Positions 6,397 to 15,252 are shown, counted from the first letter of the stretch. The stretch is 36,879 bases of DNA from an uncultured Bacteroidales bacterium (GCA_900315335.1 OMYR01000007.1:1-36879); one strand, 5' to 3'. Made by a program: numbers and translations. The notes: a model not told the origin generated them from the sequence alone.

Positions 6397-7419
6397 TTAT
6401 TTAATCAAGAAAGTAAATTTATCATAATTTTTAAGTGCAGCACCGGTACCTCTTGCAACAGCACGCAATGGATCGTCAGCAACATGAACTGCCAATTTGG
6501 TTTTCGCTGCAATTCTCTTATCCAAGCCTCTAAGCAATGCGCCACCGCCTGCCAAATATATACCTGTGTGGTAAATATCACTCGCAAGTTCAGGAGGAGT
6601 CATAGCCAAAGCCTCCAAGACTGCACTCTCGACTTTTGCGATAGACTTATCCAAAGCGTGAGCGATTTCTCTGTAATTAACCATAATCTCCTTTGGAATA
6701 CCGGTCAATACATCGCGACCTTGAACAGAGAAATCCTCTGGCGGATTTTCCAATTCCGGCACAGCCGAACCACACTCTATTTTTATTTTCTCTGCCATAC
6801 GTTCGCCTATATATATATTGTGTTGTTTTTTCATGTACTCCACAATATCGCTATTAAACTCATCGCCCGCAATACGTATTGACTTGTTGCAAACAATACC
6901 ACCCAATGCAATGACTGCAATCTCAGACGTACCGCCACCTATATCGATAATCATATTACCAACAGGCTCCAAGACATCTATACCAATACCGATTGCGGCT
7001 GCCATTGGCTCGTGAATCAAACGAACATCTTTTGCTCCGGCTTGTTCTGCCGCATCTCTTACTGCTCGCTCCTCAACATTGGTAATACCCGAAGGAATAC
7101 ATATAACCATTTTCAAAGCCGGCGGAACCAAGGAACGTTTAAAAGGTATCATCTTTATCAGTTCCTTAATCATATCGTTTGCCATATCAAAGTCTGCTAT
7201 AACGCCGTCTCTTAAAGGTCGTATCGTCTTAATATTATCGTGGGTTTTACCATACATAAGCATGGCTCTCTTACCCACTGCCATTATCTTTCTTGTGGAA
7301 TTGTCTATTGCAACTATACTCGGCTCATCAACCACAACCTTATCGTTGCAAATTATGATAGAGTTGGCTGTTCCAAGGTCTATCGCTACTTCTCGTGTTA
7401 GAAATGAAAATAATCCCAT
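6397..7419 (-). CDS. mreB: rod shape-determining actin-like protein MreB
   Basis: A 340-residue bacterial actin with the nucleotide-binding signatures of the family: phosphate-1 loop VAIDLGTANSII at the N-terminus, phosphate-2 MIIDIGGGTSEIAVIALGG near residue 158, and the adenosine motif GIYLAGGGALLRGLD near the C-terminus. MreB forms membrane-associated filaments that guide lateral wall synthesis. The length is normal. It follows purH on the same strand, 260 bases away, as is common in Bacteroidales. It is then ended by a strong terminator, and mreC/mreD, its usual downstream partners, are absent from this position. Confidence 0.97.
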   Translation of the reverse strand: MGLFSFLTREVAIDLGTANSIIICNDKVVVDEPSIVAIDNSTRKIMAVGKRAMLMYGKTHDNIKTIRPLRDGVIADFDMANDMIKELIKMIPFKRSLVPPALKMVICIPSGITNVEERAVRDAAEQAGAKDVRLIHEPMAAAIGIGIDVLEPVGNMIIDIGGGTSEIAVIALGGIVCNKSIRIAGDEFNSDIVEYMKKQHNIYIGERMAEKIKIECGSAVPELENPPEDFSVQGRDVLTGIPKEIMVNYREIAHALDKSIAKVESAVLEALAMTPPELASDIYHTGIYLAGGGALLRGLDKRIAAKTKLAVHVADDPLRAVARGTGAALKNYDKFTFLIK

Positions 7420-7533
7420 TTTCTTTTAATCTTACTTGTTTTTGTTTTTATTGTTACGCAGTTTTGCTTATTTGGTTACACAAACCAATGAATTTTTAAC
7501 GAAAAAGTTTTCAAAATAGTATGAAGCATAAAG

Positions 7534-7571
7534 AAAAAAGCAGACAATATGAATTAACAAAATGTCTGCTT
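7534..7571 (-). terminator. rho-independent terminator downstream of purH
   Basis: A perfect 9-bp stem (AAGCAGACA and TGTCTGCTT) has a 16-base loop and is followed on the minus strand by a run of T's (7539-7534). It lies about 110 bases after the purH stop and upstream of mreB, so mreB probably has its own promoter. Confidence 0.8.
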
Positions 7572-7679
7572 GATAGTTATCTAAATTTATATTTTATAAT
7601 AAGTGGCAAATTATTTATTGTATTTATTTGAAATATTAAAAACTTCGCCAATACAACAAAAATCTTTCGCCCTATATCA

Positions 7680-9203
7680 CTAATGTTTGAAATGTCTAAA
7701 ACCGGTCATTGCCATAGACATATTGTTTGCCTTGCAATATTCAACACTTTCTTCATCACGAATAGAGCCTCCCGGCTGAATGATTGTATCAATACCTTCT
7801 TGGTGTGCAATCGTTACGCAATCTTTGAATGGAAAGAAAGCATCGGAAGCCATAACAGCACCATGTAAATCGAAATTGAAACTCTTTGCTTTCTCAATTG
7901 CGTGTCTTAAAGCATCTACTCTCGATGTTTGTCCCGTTCCGCTACCCAATAATTGCATATCTTTGGCAAGTACAATGGCGTTGGATTTTGTATGTTTTAC
8001 AATTATGTTTGCAAATTGCAAATCCTTTACTTCGCTATCGGTGAATTTTCTATCTGTTACGCTTATTATCTCGTCTTTTTGTTCAACTTTGGTATCTCTT
8101 TGCTGAACCAAAACACCATTCAACGCACTACGGAATACGAAATCGGATCTCTTGTTGTTCTTTCTTTTCAAGATGATACGATTTTTCTTTGAGAACAATA
8201 TATTCAAAGCCTCTTTGTCGTAATCAGGTGCGATGCAGACTTCCATAAAAATCTTGTTCATCTCTTCTGCCGTCTGAACATCTACTTTTCTATTGCAAAC
8301 GAATACTCCACCAAATGCACTGACAGGGTCGCCCTCCAAAGCCTTTAAGTAAGCCTCTTTCAAAGTGTCTCTTACTGCCAAACCGCAAGCATTATTGTGT
8401 TTGATGATTGCAAAAGCCGTATCGTCAAAATCATCTATAAGACTGCAAGCAGCATCTATATCGCCTATGTTGTTATAAGAAATTTCTTTGCCATGTAGTT
8501 GCTCAAACTCGTCCTCTATATTGCCAAAGAAATATCCTTTTTGGTGTGGATTTTCGCCATAACGCAATGTATCGGCGTGAGAAAAACTTTCTTTGAATAC
8601 ATTAACCGATGTATCAGTTATGGAATTAAAATATTTGAATATCATTGTGTCGTAATGAGAAGATACCATAAAAGCATACGTTGCAAATCTCTGTCTATCC
8701 TCTATATCACTACAACCTTTCTTACCACAAAGCAAATTATAAAACTCTTCGTATTGCTCAACGCTTGGAACAATTATAACGTCCTTGTAATTCTTTGCTG
8801 CCGCACGTATCAAAGAAATTCCGCCTATATCTATTTTCTCTATTATGGCTTGATGTTCCGCTCCACTCGCAACAGTTTTCTCAAACGGATACAAATCAAC
8901 TATCACAACATCAAAAGCAGGAATTTCATACTCTTGCATTTGCTTAACATCGCCGTCATTATCCGTTCTACCAAGAATACCTCCGAAAACCTTAGGGTGC
9001 AATGTCTTTACTCTTCCGCCTAATATCGACGGATAAGAAGTAAGGCTCTCTACCGTCTTGGCTTCAACCCCTAAACTTTTGATAAAATCGTACGTTCCAC
9101 CTGTTGAATAAATCTCAACTCCAAGTTCATTCAACTTCTTAACTATAACATCTACTCCTTCTTTGCTGAAAACCGAAATCAGCGCTCTTTTAATTTGCTT
9201 CAT
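7680..9203 (-). CDS. purH: bifunctional AICAR formyltransferase / IMP cyclohydrolase
   Basis: The 507-residue product has the two PurH domains and catalyses the last two steps of de novo IMP synthesis. The N-terminal cyclohydrolase (about 1-150) begins ALISVFSKEGVDVIVKKL and contains STGGTYDFIKS and ILGGRVKTLHPKVFGGIL. The C-terminal formyltransferase includes the RYGENPHQKG motif and the catalytic IIKHNNACGLA segment, with the Lys-His pair used in formyl transfer. The ATG overlaps the end of engB by 14 bases, indicating coupled translation in a glsB-engB-purH transcription unit. A terminator follows. Confidence 0.98.
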   Translation of the reverse strand: MKQIKRALISVFSKEGVDVIVKKLNELGVEIYSTGGTYDFIKSLGVEAKTVESLTSYPSILGGRVKTLHPKVFGGILGRTDNDGDVKQMQEYEIPAFDVVIVDLYPFEKTVASGAEHQAIIEKIDIGGISLIRAAAKNYKDVIIVPSVEQYEEFYNLLCGKKGCSDIEDRQRFATYAFMVSSHYDTMIFKYFNSITDTSVNVFKESFSHADTLRYGENPHQKGYFFGNIEDEFEQLHGKEISYNNIGDIDAACSLIDDFDDTAFAIIKHNNACGLAVRDTLKEAYLKALEGDPVSAFGGVFVCNRKVDVQTAEEMNKIFMEVCIAPDYDKEALNILFSKKNRIILKRKNNKRSDFVFRSALNGVLVQQRDTKVEQKDEIISVTDRKFTDSEVKDLQFANIIVKHTKSNAIVLAKDMQLLGSGTGQTSRVDALRHAIEKAKSFNFDLHGAVMASDAFFPFKDCVTIAHQEGIDTIIQPGGSIRDEESVEYCKANNMSMAMTGFRHFKH

Positions 9204-9792
9204 GGCTTATAATATTTTCTATTTCTTGTAATATCTCATTTTTCCCTGCCTTGGTCTGAGCAGACGAAAGCATCATCTTAGGCAACTCTTCCCACGTTTC
9301 ACTTAAAGTCTGTTCAAACAAAACAATATTGTCTTGCGTTTTCTTCACACTTTGTTTATCTGTCTTTGTAAAGATTATCTCAAACGGAACACCGTTTTCA
9401 CCTAAAAAATTAATGAAATCAACATCTATTTTCTGAGGCTTTATTCTGGAATCCACCAATACAAAAACACAATAAAGGCTCTGTCTTTTGAGAAGATAAT
9501 CATTAATCATCGTGAAAAACTTCTCTCTTTGCGATTTTGACACTTGTGCATAACCGTAACCCGGCAAATCAACTATGTACCACGATTCATTAATCAAAAA
9601 ATGGTTTATTAATTGTGTTTTCCCCGGTGTTGAAGAAGTTTTGGCAAGTTTGGAATGTCCCGTAAGCATATTTATCAACGACGATTTACCCACATTACTC
9701 CTACCAATAAAAGCAATCTCGGGAAACTTATCTGGCGGACATTGGCTTAACTTTGCCGAACTTATTTCAAATTTTGCACTTCGTATCTCCAT
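9190..9792 (-). CDS. engB: ribosome biogenesis GTPase EngB/YsxC
   Basis: A 200-residue TRAFAC GTPase of normal EngB length. G1 is GRSNVGKSSLIN (about residues 30-41), with G3 DLPGYGYA, G4 FTKTDK and a G5-like SSAQTKAG. The phrase KTSSTPGKTQLINHF is characteristic of EngB. It assists late assembly of the 50S subunit. The start ATG at 9792 lies 8 bases after the glsB stop, and its last 14 bases overlap purH in another frame. Confidence 0.97.
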   Translation of the reverse strand: MEIRSAKFEISSAKLSQCPPDKFPEIAFIGRSNVGKSSLINMLTGHSKLAKTSSTPGKTQLINHFLINESWYIVDLPGYGYAQVSKSQREKFFTMINDYLLKRQSLYCVFVLVDSRIKPQKIDVDFINFLGENGVPFEIIFTKTDKQSVKKTQDNIVLFEQTLSETWEELPKMMLSSAQTKAGKNEILQEIENIISHEAN

Positions 9793-9800
9793 TTTCTCTT

Positions 9801-10754
9801 TTAAACCTCTTTCATATTCATATAACGCTTACGCTTATCCTCATAAATATCCCCTATCGTCACCAAAATTCCTGTTTCTTCCACGTCCGAAAAATGTTTA
9901 TTCACACTGGTACCGAAAGATTTCATTGTTGAGGACAAATTCATATAAGCATTAACCAATGGAGGAATGTTTTCGTTGTACTCTCTAACCTTTTTGACCA
10001 ATATTTGATAATCTTCCTTATAATTTCTGCCGTTGAAAACGTTGTTCAATTCGTTATAATCGCTTTGAATCTTGACTTCTTCTTTCGGAAATACCAATCC
10101 CTCATTATCCGGGAAGTGTTTTTTGTAAAAATACAATATATAATCTCTTGCCTTTGCGTTCATCTGAGGGTACATAGTTATCTTACCAAAGAAGTATTTG
10201 ACTTCATTAGTCATAGTTTGGGCTAAACCACCCAAACCGTCCCAAAGATTATCCAAAGAATACATACCTTTTCTAAGGTTTATCGTCGGCTGATATTCGG
10301 GTCTGACAAAAGAACGTCCCAACTCGATTGTATGAGGCCAATATCTTTCCTTAAATTCATCGGTAAATAAAAACAAATCTGCCGTTGCCGATAACAATTC
10401 TTCGTTAGCCTGAACAAAAACATCTTTACCGACAATAAAACGATAACCTCCCACAATCTCCTCATCGGTAGGGTCCCAAACAAACAATTGCTTGTAACAA
10501 TGAGGTGCAGGTGCCACGTCGTACTGGTCAATATCGCATTCGGTTCCACTACCTCCACCCTGAGCACCGAAAGAAATCTCCCTCAAACGTCCGATTTCCC
10601 TCATAATGTTCGGGGACGTGTGTGCGTCGGTTACATATATCTCCCTACCGCCGTAATTGGTGTTGCGGAAAAATATATCCTTGGTAAGTTCCTCTTTTAT
10701 CAAGGCTTTATCCACAGGAGGTATAACGTAAGAAGTATCCATTGTCTTTATCAT
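9801..10754 (-). CDS. glsB: GNAT-fold N-acyltransferase, probable glycine lipid synthase GlsB
   Basis: This 317-residue protein belongs to the OlsB/hemolysin-like acyltransferase family. Its N-terminal GNAT-like part includes the family segments MREIGRLREISFG, YKQLFVWDPTDEEIVGGYR and TIELGRSFVRPEYQP. In Bacteroides thetaiotaomicron the paired proteins GlsB and GlsA make the N-acyl-3-acyloxyacyl glycine lipids of the envelope, with GlsB forming the amide bond. Here the O-acyltransferase gene lies directly upstream on the same strand, separated only by a repeat array, which supports the assignment. Amino-acid specificity (glycine versus ornithine) cannot be read from sequence. Two in-frame ATGs, 10754 and 10742, are possible starts. 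Confidence 0.8.
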   Translation of the reverse strand: MIKTMDTSYVIPPVDKALIKEELTKDIFFRNTNYGGREIYVTDAHTSPNIMREIGRLREISFGAQGGGSGTECDIDQYDVAPAPHCYKQLFVWDPTDEEIVGGYRFIVGKDVFVQANEELLSATADLFLFTDEFKERYWPHTIELGRSFVRPEYQPTINLRKGMYSLDNLWDGLGGLAQTMTNEVKYFFGKITMYPQMNAKARDYILYFYKKHFPDNEGLVFPKEEVKIQSDYNELNNVFNGRNYKEDYQILVKKVREYNENIPPLVNAYMNLSSTMKSFGTSVNKHFSDVEETGILVTIGDIYEDKRKRYMNMKEV

Positions 10755-10843
10755 AACCGTATAATTTAATTTTCTTGTTTTATATGTATATTGTTTTTAC
10801 ATTTTGCATTCAAGATACAGCCACCGTTTGAAAACGTAAAAAC

Positions 10844-10969
10844 AATATCACTTATTGTTTTATTAATGTCCCTAATTATTTTTCTGATGTTTAACACTAA
10901 TTTACTAATGTCCCACACTATTTTGCTAATCACTCATATTATTTTTTCAGTGTCAAACACCAATTAGCC
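10844..10969. repeat. 21-bp-period repeat array, copy B (six units)
   Basis: Six consecutive 21-base units start at 10844, 10865, 10886, 10907, 10928 and 10949 with no slip in period. Unit three is GATGTTTAACACTAATTTACT, and the others diverge in the central palindrome while keeping the ATTTT-type flank. The array fills about half of the gap between glsA and glsB. It may contain the glsB promoter region, but no canonical promoter boxes stand out. Confidence 0.85.
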
Positions 10970-11009
10970 GACAACATTTATTATTTTTCTTTTATCAGCA
11001 AGCCGTTTA

Positions 11010-11873
11010 TTATTTAACTTGAAAAACCTCATCTTTATTGTCTTTCAACTTATAAACATAATCACGAATTTTGTCTGCCCACTGCAATGAATTGTATCTC
11101 TTGTCAAAAGTTTCGTAAGGTATAGGTTTGCCAAAAGTAAGTGTAATCTTTCCACCTTCTTGTTTGAATAACTCTCGCGGAAGCATAATCATCTCCAAAT
11201 CGAACTTGATACCGAAAAAGCGGCGAACCCTACTAAAACGATAAAACGCCTTGCTATTTCTCCCTTCTATATACACAGGAACAACATCTCTATTGTATTG
11301 CTGTGCTTTTTTTATAAAAGTCTTTTTCCACGCGAAATCCTGCAATTTTCCTTTTATAATCTTACTCTCTGTTCCAGCAGGGAAAAAACACATAGCCGAA
11401 TTACCGGCAAAGGCTTCGTTCAAAGCGTTATGATTTTCAACGTTGCGTCCGTATTTATTGATTGGCACAAAAACGCTCTTCAATGTCGGCAACTGACACA
11501 ATATATCATTTACAGGAAACAATACATCTTTTCTCTGCGAACCTATTATGCTTATCAAAGTCATACCGTCTATCGAGCCTATCGGGTGATTTGCCACCAC
11601 CAATGGTCTCCCCGTCAAAGGAATATTATGCGGATTGATTATTTCTCGTGTAATATGCAAATCGTCTAATATAGCGTTGGCAAAATCAACACCTCTGCAA
11701 TCTCTATGGTCATATATCGCTTTGTTGATTCTATCCAAGCAAATAAATTTCTTAAACCACCGCAAAACAAATTTAGGTATAACTTTAAGCAAAGTCTTGT
11801 TCTTTGAAGCAAGTATCCTCTCCAAAGAAATAAATTGTTCTGTGATGTTTATGTTTTCGTTATCGTTGTTCAT
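11010..11873 (-). CDS. glsA: lysophospholipid-type O-acyltransferase, probable GlsA
   Basis: A 287-residue PlsC-like acyltransferase. The catalytic motif is NHPIGSIDG (His96, Asp102), a variant with one more residue than the classic HX4D. The second motif is FFPAGTESK (about 163-171), in the place of FPEGTR. In Bacteroides, GlsA adds the second fatty acid to the hydroxyl of the N-acyl glycine made by GlsB. The neighbouring glsB-like gene makes that role more likely than general phosphatidic acid synthesis. It starts 8 bases after the tsaE stop, so it appears co-transcribed with porX and tsaE. Confidence 0.8.
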   Translation of the reverse strand: MNNDNENINITEQFISLERILASKNKTLLKVIPKFVLRWFKKFICLDRINKAIYDHRDCRGVDFANAILDDLHITREIINPHNIPLTGRPLVVANHPIGSIDGMTLISIIGSQRKDVLFPVNDILCQLPTLKSVFVPINKYGRNVENHNALNEAFAGNSAMCFFPAGTESKIIKGKLQDFAWKKTFIKKAQQYNRDVVPVYIEGRNSKAFYRFSRVRRFFGIKFDLEMIMLPRELFKQEGGKITLTFGKPIPYETFDKRYNSLQWADKIRDYVYKLKDNKDEVFQVK

Positions 11874-11881
11874 AAATTGTG

Positions 11882-12304
11882 TTATAAATGTGCTATTATC
11901 TTTCGAGACTTATCTTCTTGCTCTATTATATCTACGAAGATACAGTTTTCGGGCAAAAACTCCTCTATATTTTCCGCCCATTCCAAAAAACAATATTGTC
12001 CCGAATAGAAATATTCTTCTATTCCGATGTCTAACGCTTGCAAAGGCGAGGTTAAACGATAGAAATCAAAATGATAAATTTCTCCTTGTGTAATTGAATT
12101 ATACACATTGACTATGGCAAAAGTGGGGGAACAAACATTGTCTTGCGTTTGTAAGACGCTGCAAATTGCTTTAATGAAAGTAGTCTTGCCGGCACCCATT
12201 TTACCATTAAAGGCAAAGACTTTATTGTCCTGCATTTGGTCAATAAAATCCTTTGCCGTAGTTTCAATATCGTCTAATGTGTTAATTACAAATTCTTTTG
12301 TCAT
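11882..12304 (-). CDS. tsaE: tRNA threonylcarbamoyladenosine biosynthesis ATPase TsaE
   Basis: The 140-residue product has the YjeE/TsaE fold: Walker A GKMGAGKTTF (about residues 34-43), the segment VCSPTFAIVNVY, then IYHFDFYRL and the FLEWAENIEEFLP segment. TsaE powers turnover of the TsaB-TsaD complex that makes the t6A modification at tRNA position 37. It lies between porX (9-base gap) and glsA (8-base gap). The linkage with a T9SS regulator does not itself imply a shared process. Confidence 0.95.
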   Translation of the reverse strand: MTKEFVINTLDDIETTAKDFIDQMQDNKVFAFNGKMGAGKTTFIKAICSVLQTQDNVCSPTFAIVNVYNSITQGEIYHFDFYRLTSPLQALDIGIEEYFYSGQYCFLEWAENIEEFLPENCIFVDIIEQEDKSRKIIAHL

Positions 12305-12313
12305 AGGAGCAAA

Positions 12314-13867
12314 TTATCTCTTAGGAACCAAATGAATAAACGGTATCATACATTCTTCCATAGATATACCACCGTGTTGGAATGTATTGGAATAATACTG
12401 AACATACTTGTTGTATTCCGTTGGATAGACAAAGAAATCCGTAGAACGAGCAAAAACCATTTGGCTCATAATAGACAAAGGCGGAATCTTTACATCTTGC
12501 GAGTTTTTCACTCCGAAAACTTCCTTAGGGTCATAATCCAATAGTCTGCCTATCTTATAACGCAAATTAACCGACGCATCTTTATTGGATTTTATTCGTA
12601 CCGGTTCATCAACTTTAACACTGCCGTGGTCGGTTGTAATAAACACATCAACATCTTTATCCGACAAATATTTCAAAACTTCTTTCATCGGAGAATGTTC
12701 ATACCACGTTGCAGTAACTCCACGATAAGCATTTTCATCGGCTGCCAACTCTCTTACCAAATCATTATCCGTCAAAGCGTGTGAAAGCATATCGATAAAG
12801 TTATATACTATCACATTCATCTCGTTTTGCATAAAGTTCGGCAATATATCAATCATTCTCATACCATAAGTTACATTCAAAACCTTATGATAGGTCGTGT
12901 TTGCTTTTATTCTGTGGCGTTTAAGATTTTCTTGTAAAAGTTCTTGTTCGTATTGATTTTTGTTTCCCTCTTTATCTTCGTCCAACCAATATTCAGGAAA
13001 CATTTTCTTTATATCACTTGGTAGCAAGGAAGAGAATAGTGCGTTTCTTGCATATTGAGTAGTTGTCGGCAAAATACTGTAATATATGCCTTCTTCTTTA
13101 ACTTGCAGTAATTTTTCTATCTCAGGTTGTAATGCCCTCCACTGATCAAAACGGAAATTATCCAATACAATCAAAAATACCGGGCGTTTTCTTTCTTTCA
13201 ATAACGGAAAAATTTTATTTTGCAATACCTTGTGAGACATCAACGGCACATTGGTATCTTCGCTTGTAATCCAATCGATATAATTTTTCTGATAATATTT
13301 TGAAAATTGTTCGTTGGCTTCAATTTTTTGAGTCTTCAAAATTTCAAAAATACTCTCATCATTGTTATCCGACAACTCAATTTCCCAATGAACCAACTCT
13401 TTGTATAACTCTGCCCACTCATTGTAATCCAAACCTTGATTAATTCGCATACTGATATTACGAAACTCTTGTTGGTAAGTCATCGTCTGAGTTTGAGTAA
13501 CCAATTTTCTATTGTCAAGATGTTTTTTCAGAGTAAGAAGAATTTGATTTGGATTAACAGGTTTAATCAAATAATCGCTAATCTTTGAACCTATCGCCTG
13601 CTCCATTATATTTTCTTCTTCACTTTTAGTTATCATAATAACAGGAAGTGATTGGTATTTTTGTTTCACTCTTGTAAGAGTTTCCAATCCATTCAAGCCC
13701 GGCATATTTTCGTCCAAGAACATTATATCTATATTTTCTTTTTCAAGAATATCCAACGCCTCACTACCGTCTGTTGCAGGAATAACCTTATAATCCTTAG
13801 CTTCCAAAAACAAAATATAAGGTTTCAACAAATCTATCTCATCATCTGCCCAAAGTATCTTGACCAT
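12314..13867 (-). CDS. porX: response regulator with PglZ domain, PorX-type T9SS regulator
   Basis: The 517 residues match PorX in length and layout. A receiver domain (about 1-120) carries the acidic pocket Asp8-Asp9 and the phosphoacceptor Asp52 in FLDENMPG. A helical linker follows, then a PglZ domain of the alkaline-phosphatase superfamily (about 200-510). Visible PglZ motifs are LIVLDNFRFDQW, FIDMLSHALTDND and FITTDHGSVKVD, which supply metal-binding Asp and His residues. In Porphyromonas and Flavobacterium PorX controls type IX secretion genes with the kinase PorY and a sigma factor. A T9SS sorting-domain remnant at 3711-3878 agrees with this. porY is not in the window. It heads the porX-tsaE-glsA run. 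Confidence 0.95.
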   Translation of the reverse strand: MVKILWADDEIDLLKPYILFLEAKDYKVIPATDGSEALDILEKENIDIMFLDENMPGLNGLETLTRVKQKYQSLPVIMITKSEEENIMEQAIGSKISDYLIKPVNPNQILLTLKKHLDNRKLVTQTQTMTYQQEFRNISMRINQGLDYNEWAELYKELVHWEIELSDNNDESIFEILKTQKIEANEQFSKYYQKNYIDWITSEDTNVPLMSHKVLQNKIFPLLKERKRPVFLIVLDNFRFDQWRALQPEIEKLLQVKEEGIYYSILPTTTQYARNALFSSLLPSDIKKMFPEYWLDEDKEGNKNQYEQELLQENLKRHRIKANTTYHKVLNVTYGMRMIDILPNFMQNEMNVIVYNFIDMLSHALTDNDLVRELAADENAYRGVTATWYEHSPMKEVLKYLSDKDVDVFITTDHGSVKVDEPVRIKSNKDASVNLRYKIGRLLDYDPKEVFGVKNSQDVKIPPLSIMSQMVFARSTDFFVYPTEYNKYVQYYSNTFQHGGISMEECMIPFIHLVPKR

Positions 13868-13931
13868 AATATCGTGTATTTAATATGTAAATTCTATCAA
13901 TAAACGCCAAAAATCCAGTATTATTACAGAA

Positions 13932-14939
13932 TTATTTTAGAAATTCAAAAATTTCGTCCTCATTTATATTAGGATATTTCAATAGTTTCTCTACATTTCC
14001 ATTGTTCATTAATGCAATGACAGGTTGCTTACCCTTTGTTGCGGGTAAAAACACGTAAGGAGAGACAAATGTATATGGCAAAACTTTTGTATTTGTCTCT
14101 GCAAAGAAATTATTCGCTTTTTTTCTATCACCCCAAAAAATAATAGCGAATGAACTATCGGCAATATCATATTTTTGTCTTACAACATTAAGACGAATTG
14201 CCGAACGCTTGCAATACTTACAACCCGTTGAGAACAGACACACTATTTTTTTACCTTGTGTAACGCCGAGATTTTGCACACTATCCTGTTGCATCAAAAC
14301 CTCAAATTTCTCCCTATCTATACTTGCCGTTTTCGGGAAAAGACTTCTCTGTATCGGCTCAGGCATAGTTACCGACAAGGAAAGTATAAACAAAACAATA
14401 AATGTAACTATGGTAATTGTCTTTTTTCTTGAAAACAAAAAACCATTAAAAGTCTTCTTATATCTTTCTATTGTTTCGCCATTGGACAGTTTCTTCTCAA
14501 CGACTTTGTATGTTAATTGAACAGCCCCTTTATCCCAAAACATAAAATAAGAAATAGCCAAAAGCACAAGGTTTTTGATTAGCGTCTGCTTATCCGAGAG
14601 TAATATAACAGTGCCAAAACAATGACAATTGTCTCTATCTATTCCGTCAAACAATATGGGTTTCAACAGCACATATACTGTAAAAAATACAAGCATGGAT
14701 ATTGATAACCATCTCATTTGCTTTGGAAAAATACCTAACATAAGCATTATCCCGACAAATGCTTCCAAGGTTATCAGAAAACGTGTAACAAATGTAGTTA
14801 CTTCCCAAGAAAACAACTGGTGTTCATAAACAAACATATCAAAAGCATCTATGGACACACATTTCGTTACCGCCGAAGCAATAAATACCGCTCCTACCAA
14901 AAGTCGGGATATAATACCTACAAGTCTTCTTGGTTTCAT
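13932..14939 (-). CDS. MauE/DoxX-like membrane protein fused to a thioredoxin-like domain
   Basis: A 335-residue protein with four hydrophobic helices in the N-terminal part (about 8-28, 46-70, 75-95 and 118-135). Between the third and fourth lies DNCHCFGT (Cys105, Cys107), equivalent to the CxCFG motif of MauE-type redox proteins. A further helix spans about 173-192. The rest (about 205-335) is thioredoxin-like, with Cys240-Lys-Tyr-Cys243 in FSTGCKYCKRS and a likely cis-Pro region around VLPYTFV. The two Cys pairs suggest electron transfer between membrane quinone or carrier and a periplasmic thiol substrate; direction is not certain. It is the last gene after two small Cys-rich lipoproteins, which could be its clients. 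Confidence 0.8.
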   Translation of the reverse strand: MKPRRLVGIISRLLVGAVFIASAVTKCVSIDAFDMFVYEHQLFSWEVTTFVTRFLITLEAFVGIMLMLGIFPKQMRWLSISMLVFFTVYVLLKPILFDGIDRDNCHCFGTVILLSDKQTLIKNLVLLAISYFMFWDKGAVQLTYKVVEKKLSNGETIERYKKTFNGFLFSRKKTITIVTFIVLFILSLSVTMPEPIQRSLFPKTASIDREKFEVLMQQDSVQNLGVTQGKKIVCLFSTGCKYCKRSAIRLNVVRQKYDIADSSFAIIFWGDRKKANNFFAETNTKVLPYTFVSPYVFLPATKGKQPVIALMNNGNVEKLLKYPNINEDEIFEFLK

Positions 14940-14954
14940 TATCTTCTTTTTATT

Positions 14955-15182
14955 TTAAGATTCTTTACAAGGATTTATCAAGATTTGGCCTCCTTCTAAA
15001 TCATCGCTCGTTATATCGGAACAATCAGCATCCCAATCTAAAATAGGTACCGTTCTTTGAAGTTTATTCATAGATGCTTTTGAAGGAACTTCTACGACAC
15101 AACTGCAATCCTTTGTATCGCTACACGAAACTATTACAAATCCAATTGCAACAATTCCTAATAAAACTTTTATCGCTTTCAT
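14955..15182 (-). CDS. small Cys-rich lipoprotein (paralogue 1)
   Basis: A 75-residue protein with a lipoprotein signal peptide (hydrophobic stretch 5-18, lipobox IVSC with Cys20). The mature part has four further Cys: a CSC pair (26, 28), Cys54 in WDADCSDITSDD and Cys72. The WDxDCSDITS segment and Cys spacing are shared with the next upstream gene, so the two are tandem paralogues. It is 16 bases upstream of the MauE-thioredoxin gene and probably co-transcribed with it. No known family recognised. Confidence 0.8.
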   Translation of the reverse strand: MKAIKVLLGIVAIGFVIVSCSDTKDCSCVVEVPSKASMNKLQRTVPILDWDADCSDITSDDLEGGQILINPCKES

Positions 15183-15198
15183 ATCATTTCTTTCTTAA

Positions 15199-15231
15199 AA
15201 TAGGGAGCACCCTTTAAGAATACTCCCTATT
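15199..15231 (-). terminator. terminator or attenuator between the two lipoprotein genes
   Basis: A 9-bp perfect stem (AATAGGGAG and CTCCCTATT, 15199-15207 with 15223-15231) is followed on the minus strand by a short TTTT. It lies 22 bases after the first lipoprotein stop and may reduce read-through into the second lipoprotein and MauE-thioredoxin genes. Confidence 0.6.
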
Positions 15232-15252
15232 CGATTGTTTTTTAATTTAGGA

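Noticed and set aside
6337-6882. 181-codon plus-strand open frame opposite mreB
   Set aside because: Antisense to a strongly conserved gene, with a Cys/Asn/Ile-rich composition typical of shadows.
10844-10969. CRISPR array
   Set aside because: Units are contiguous with a 21-bp period and have no unique spacers; no cas genes are present.
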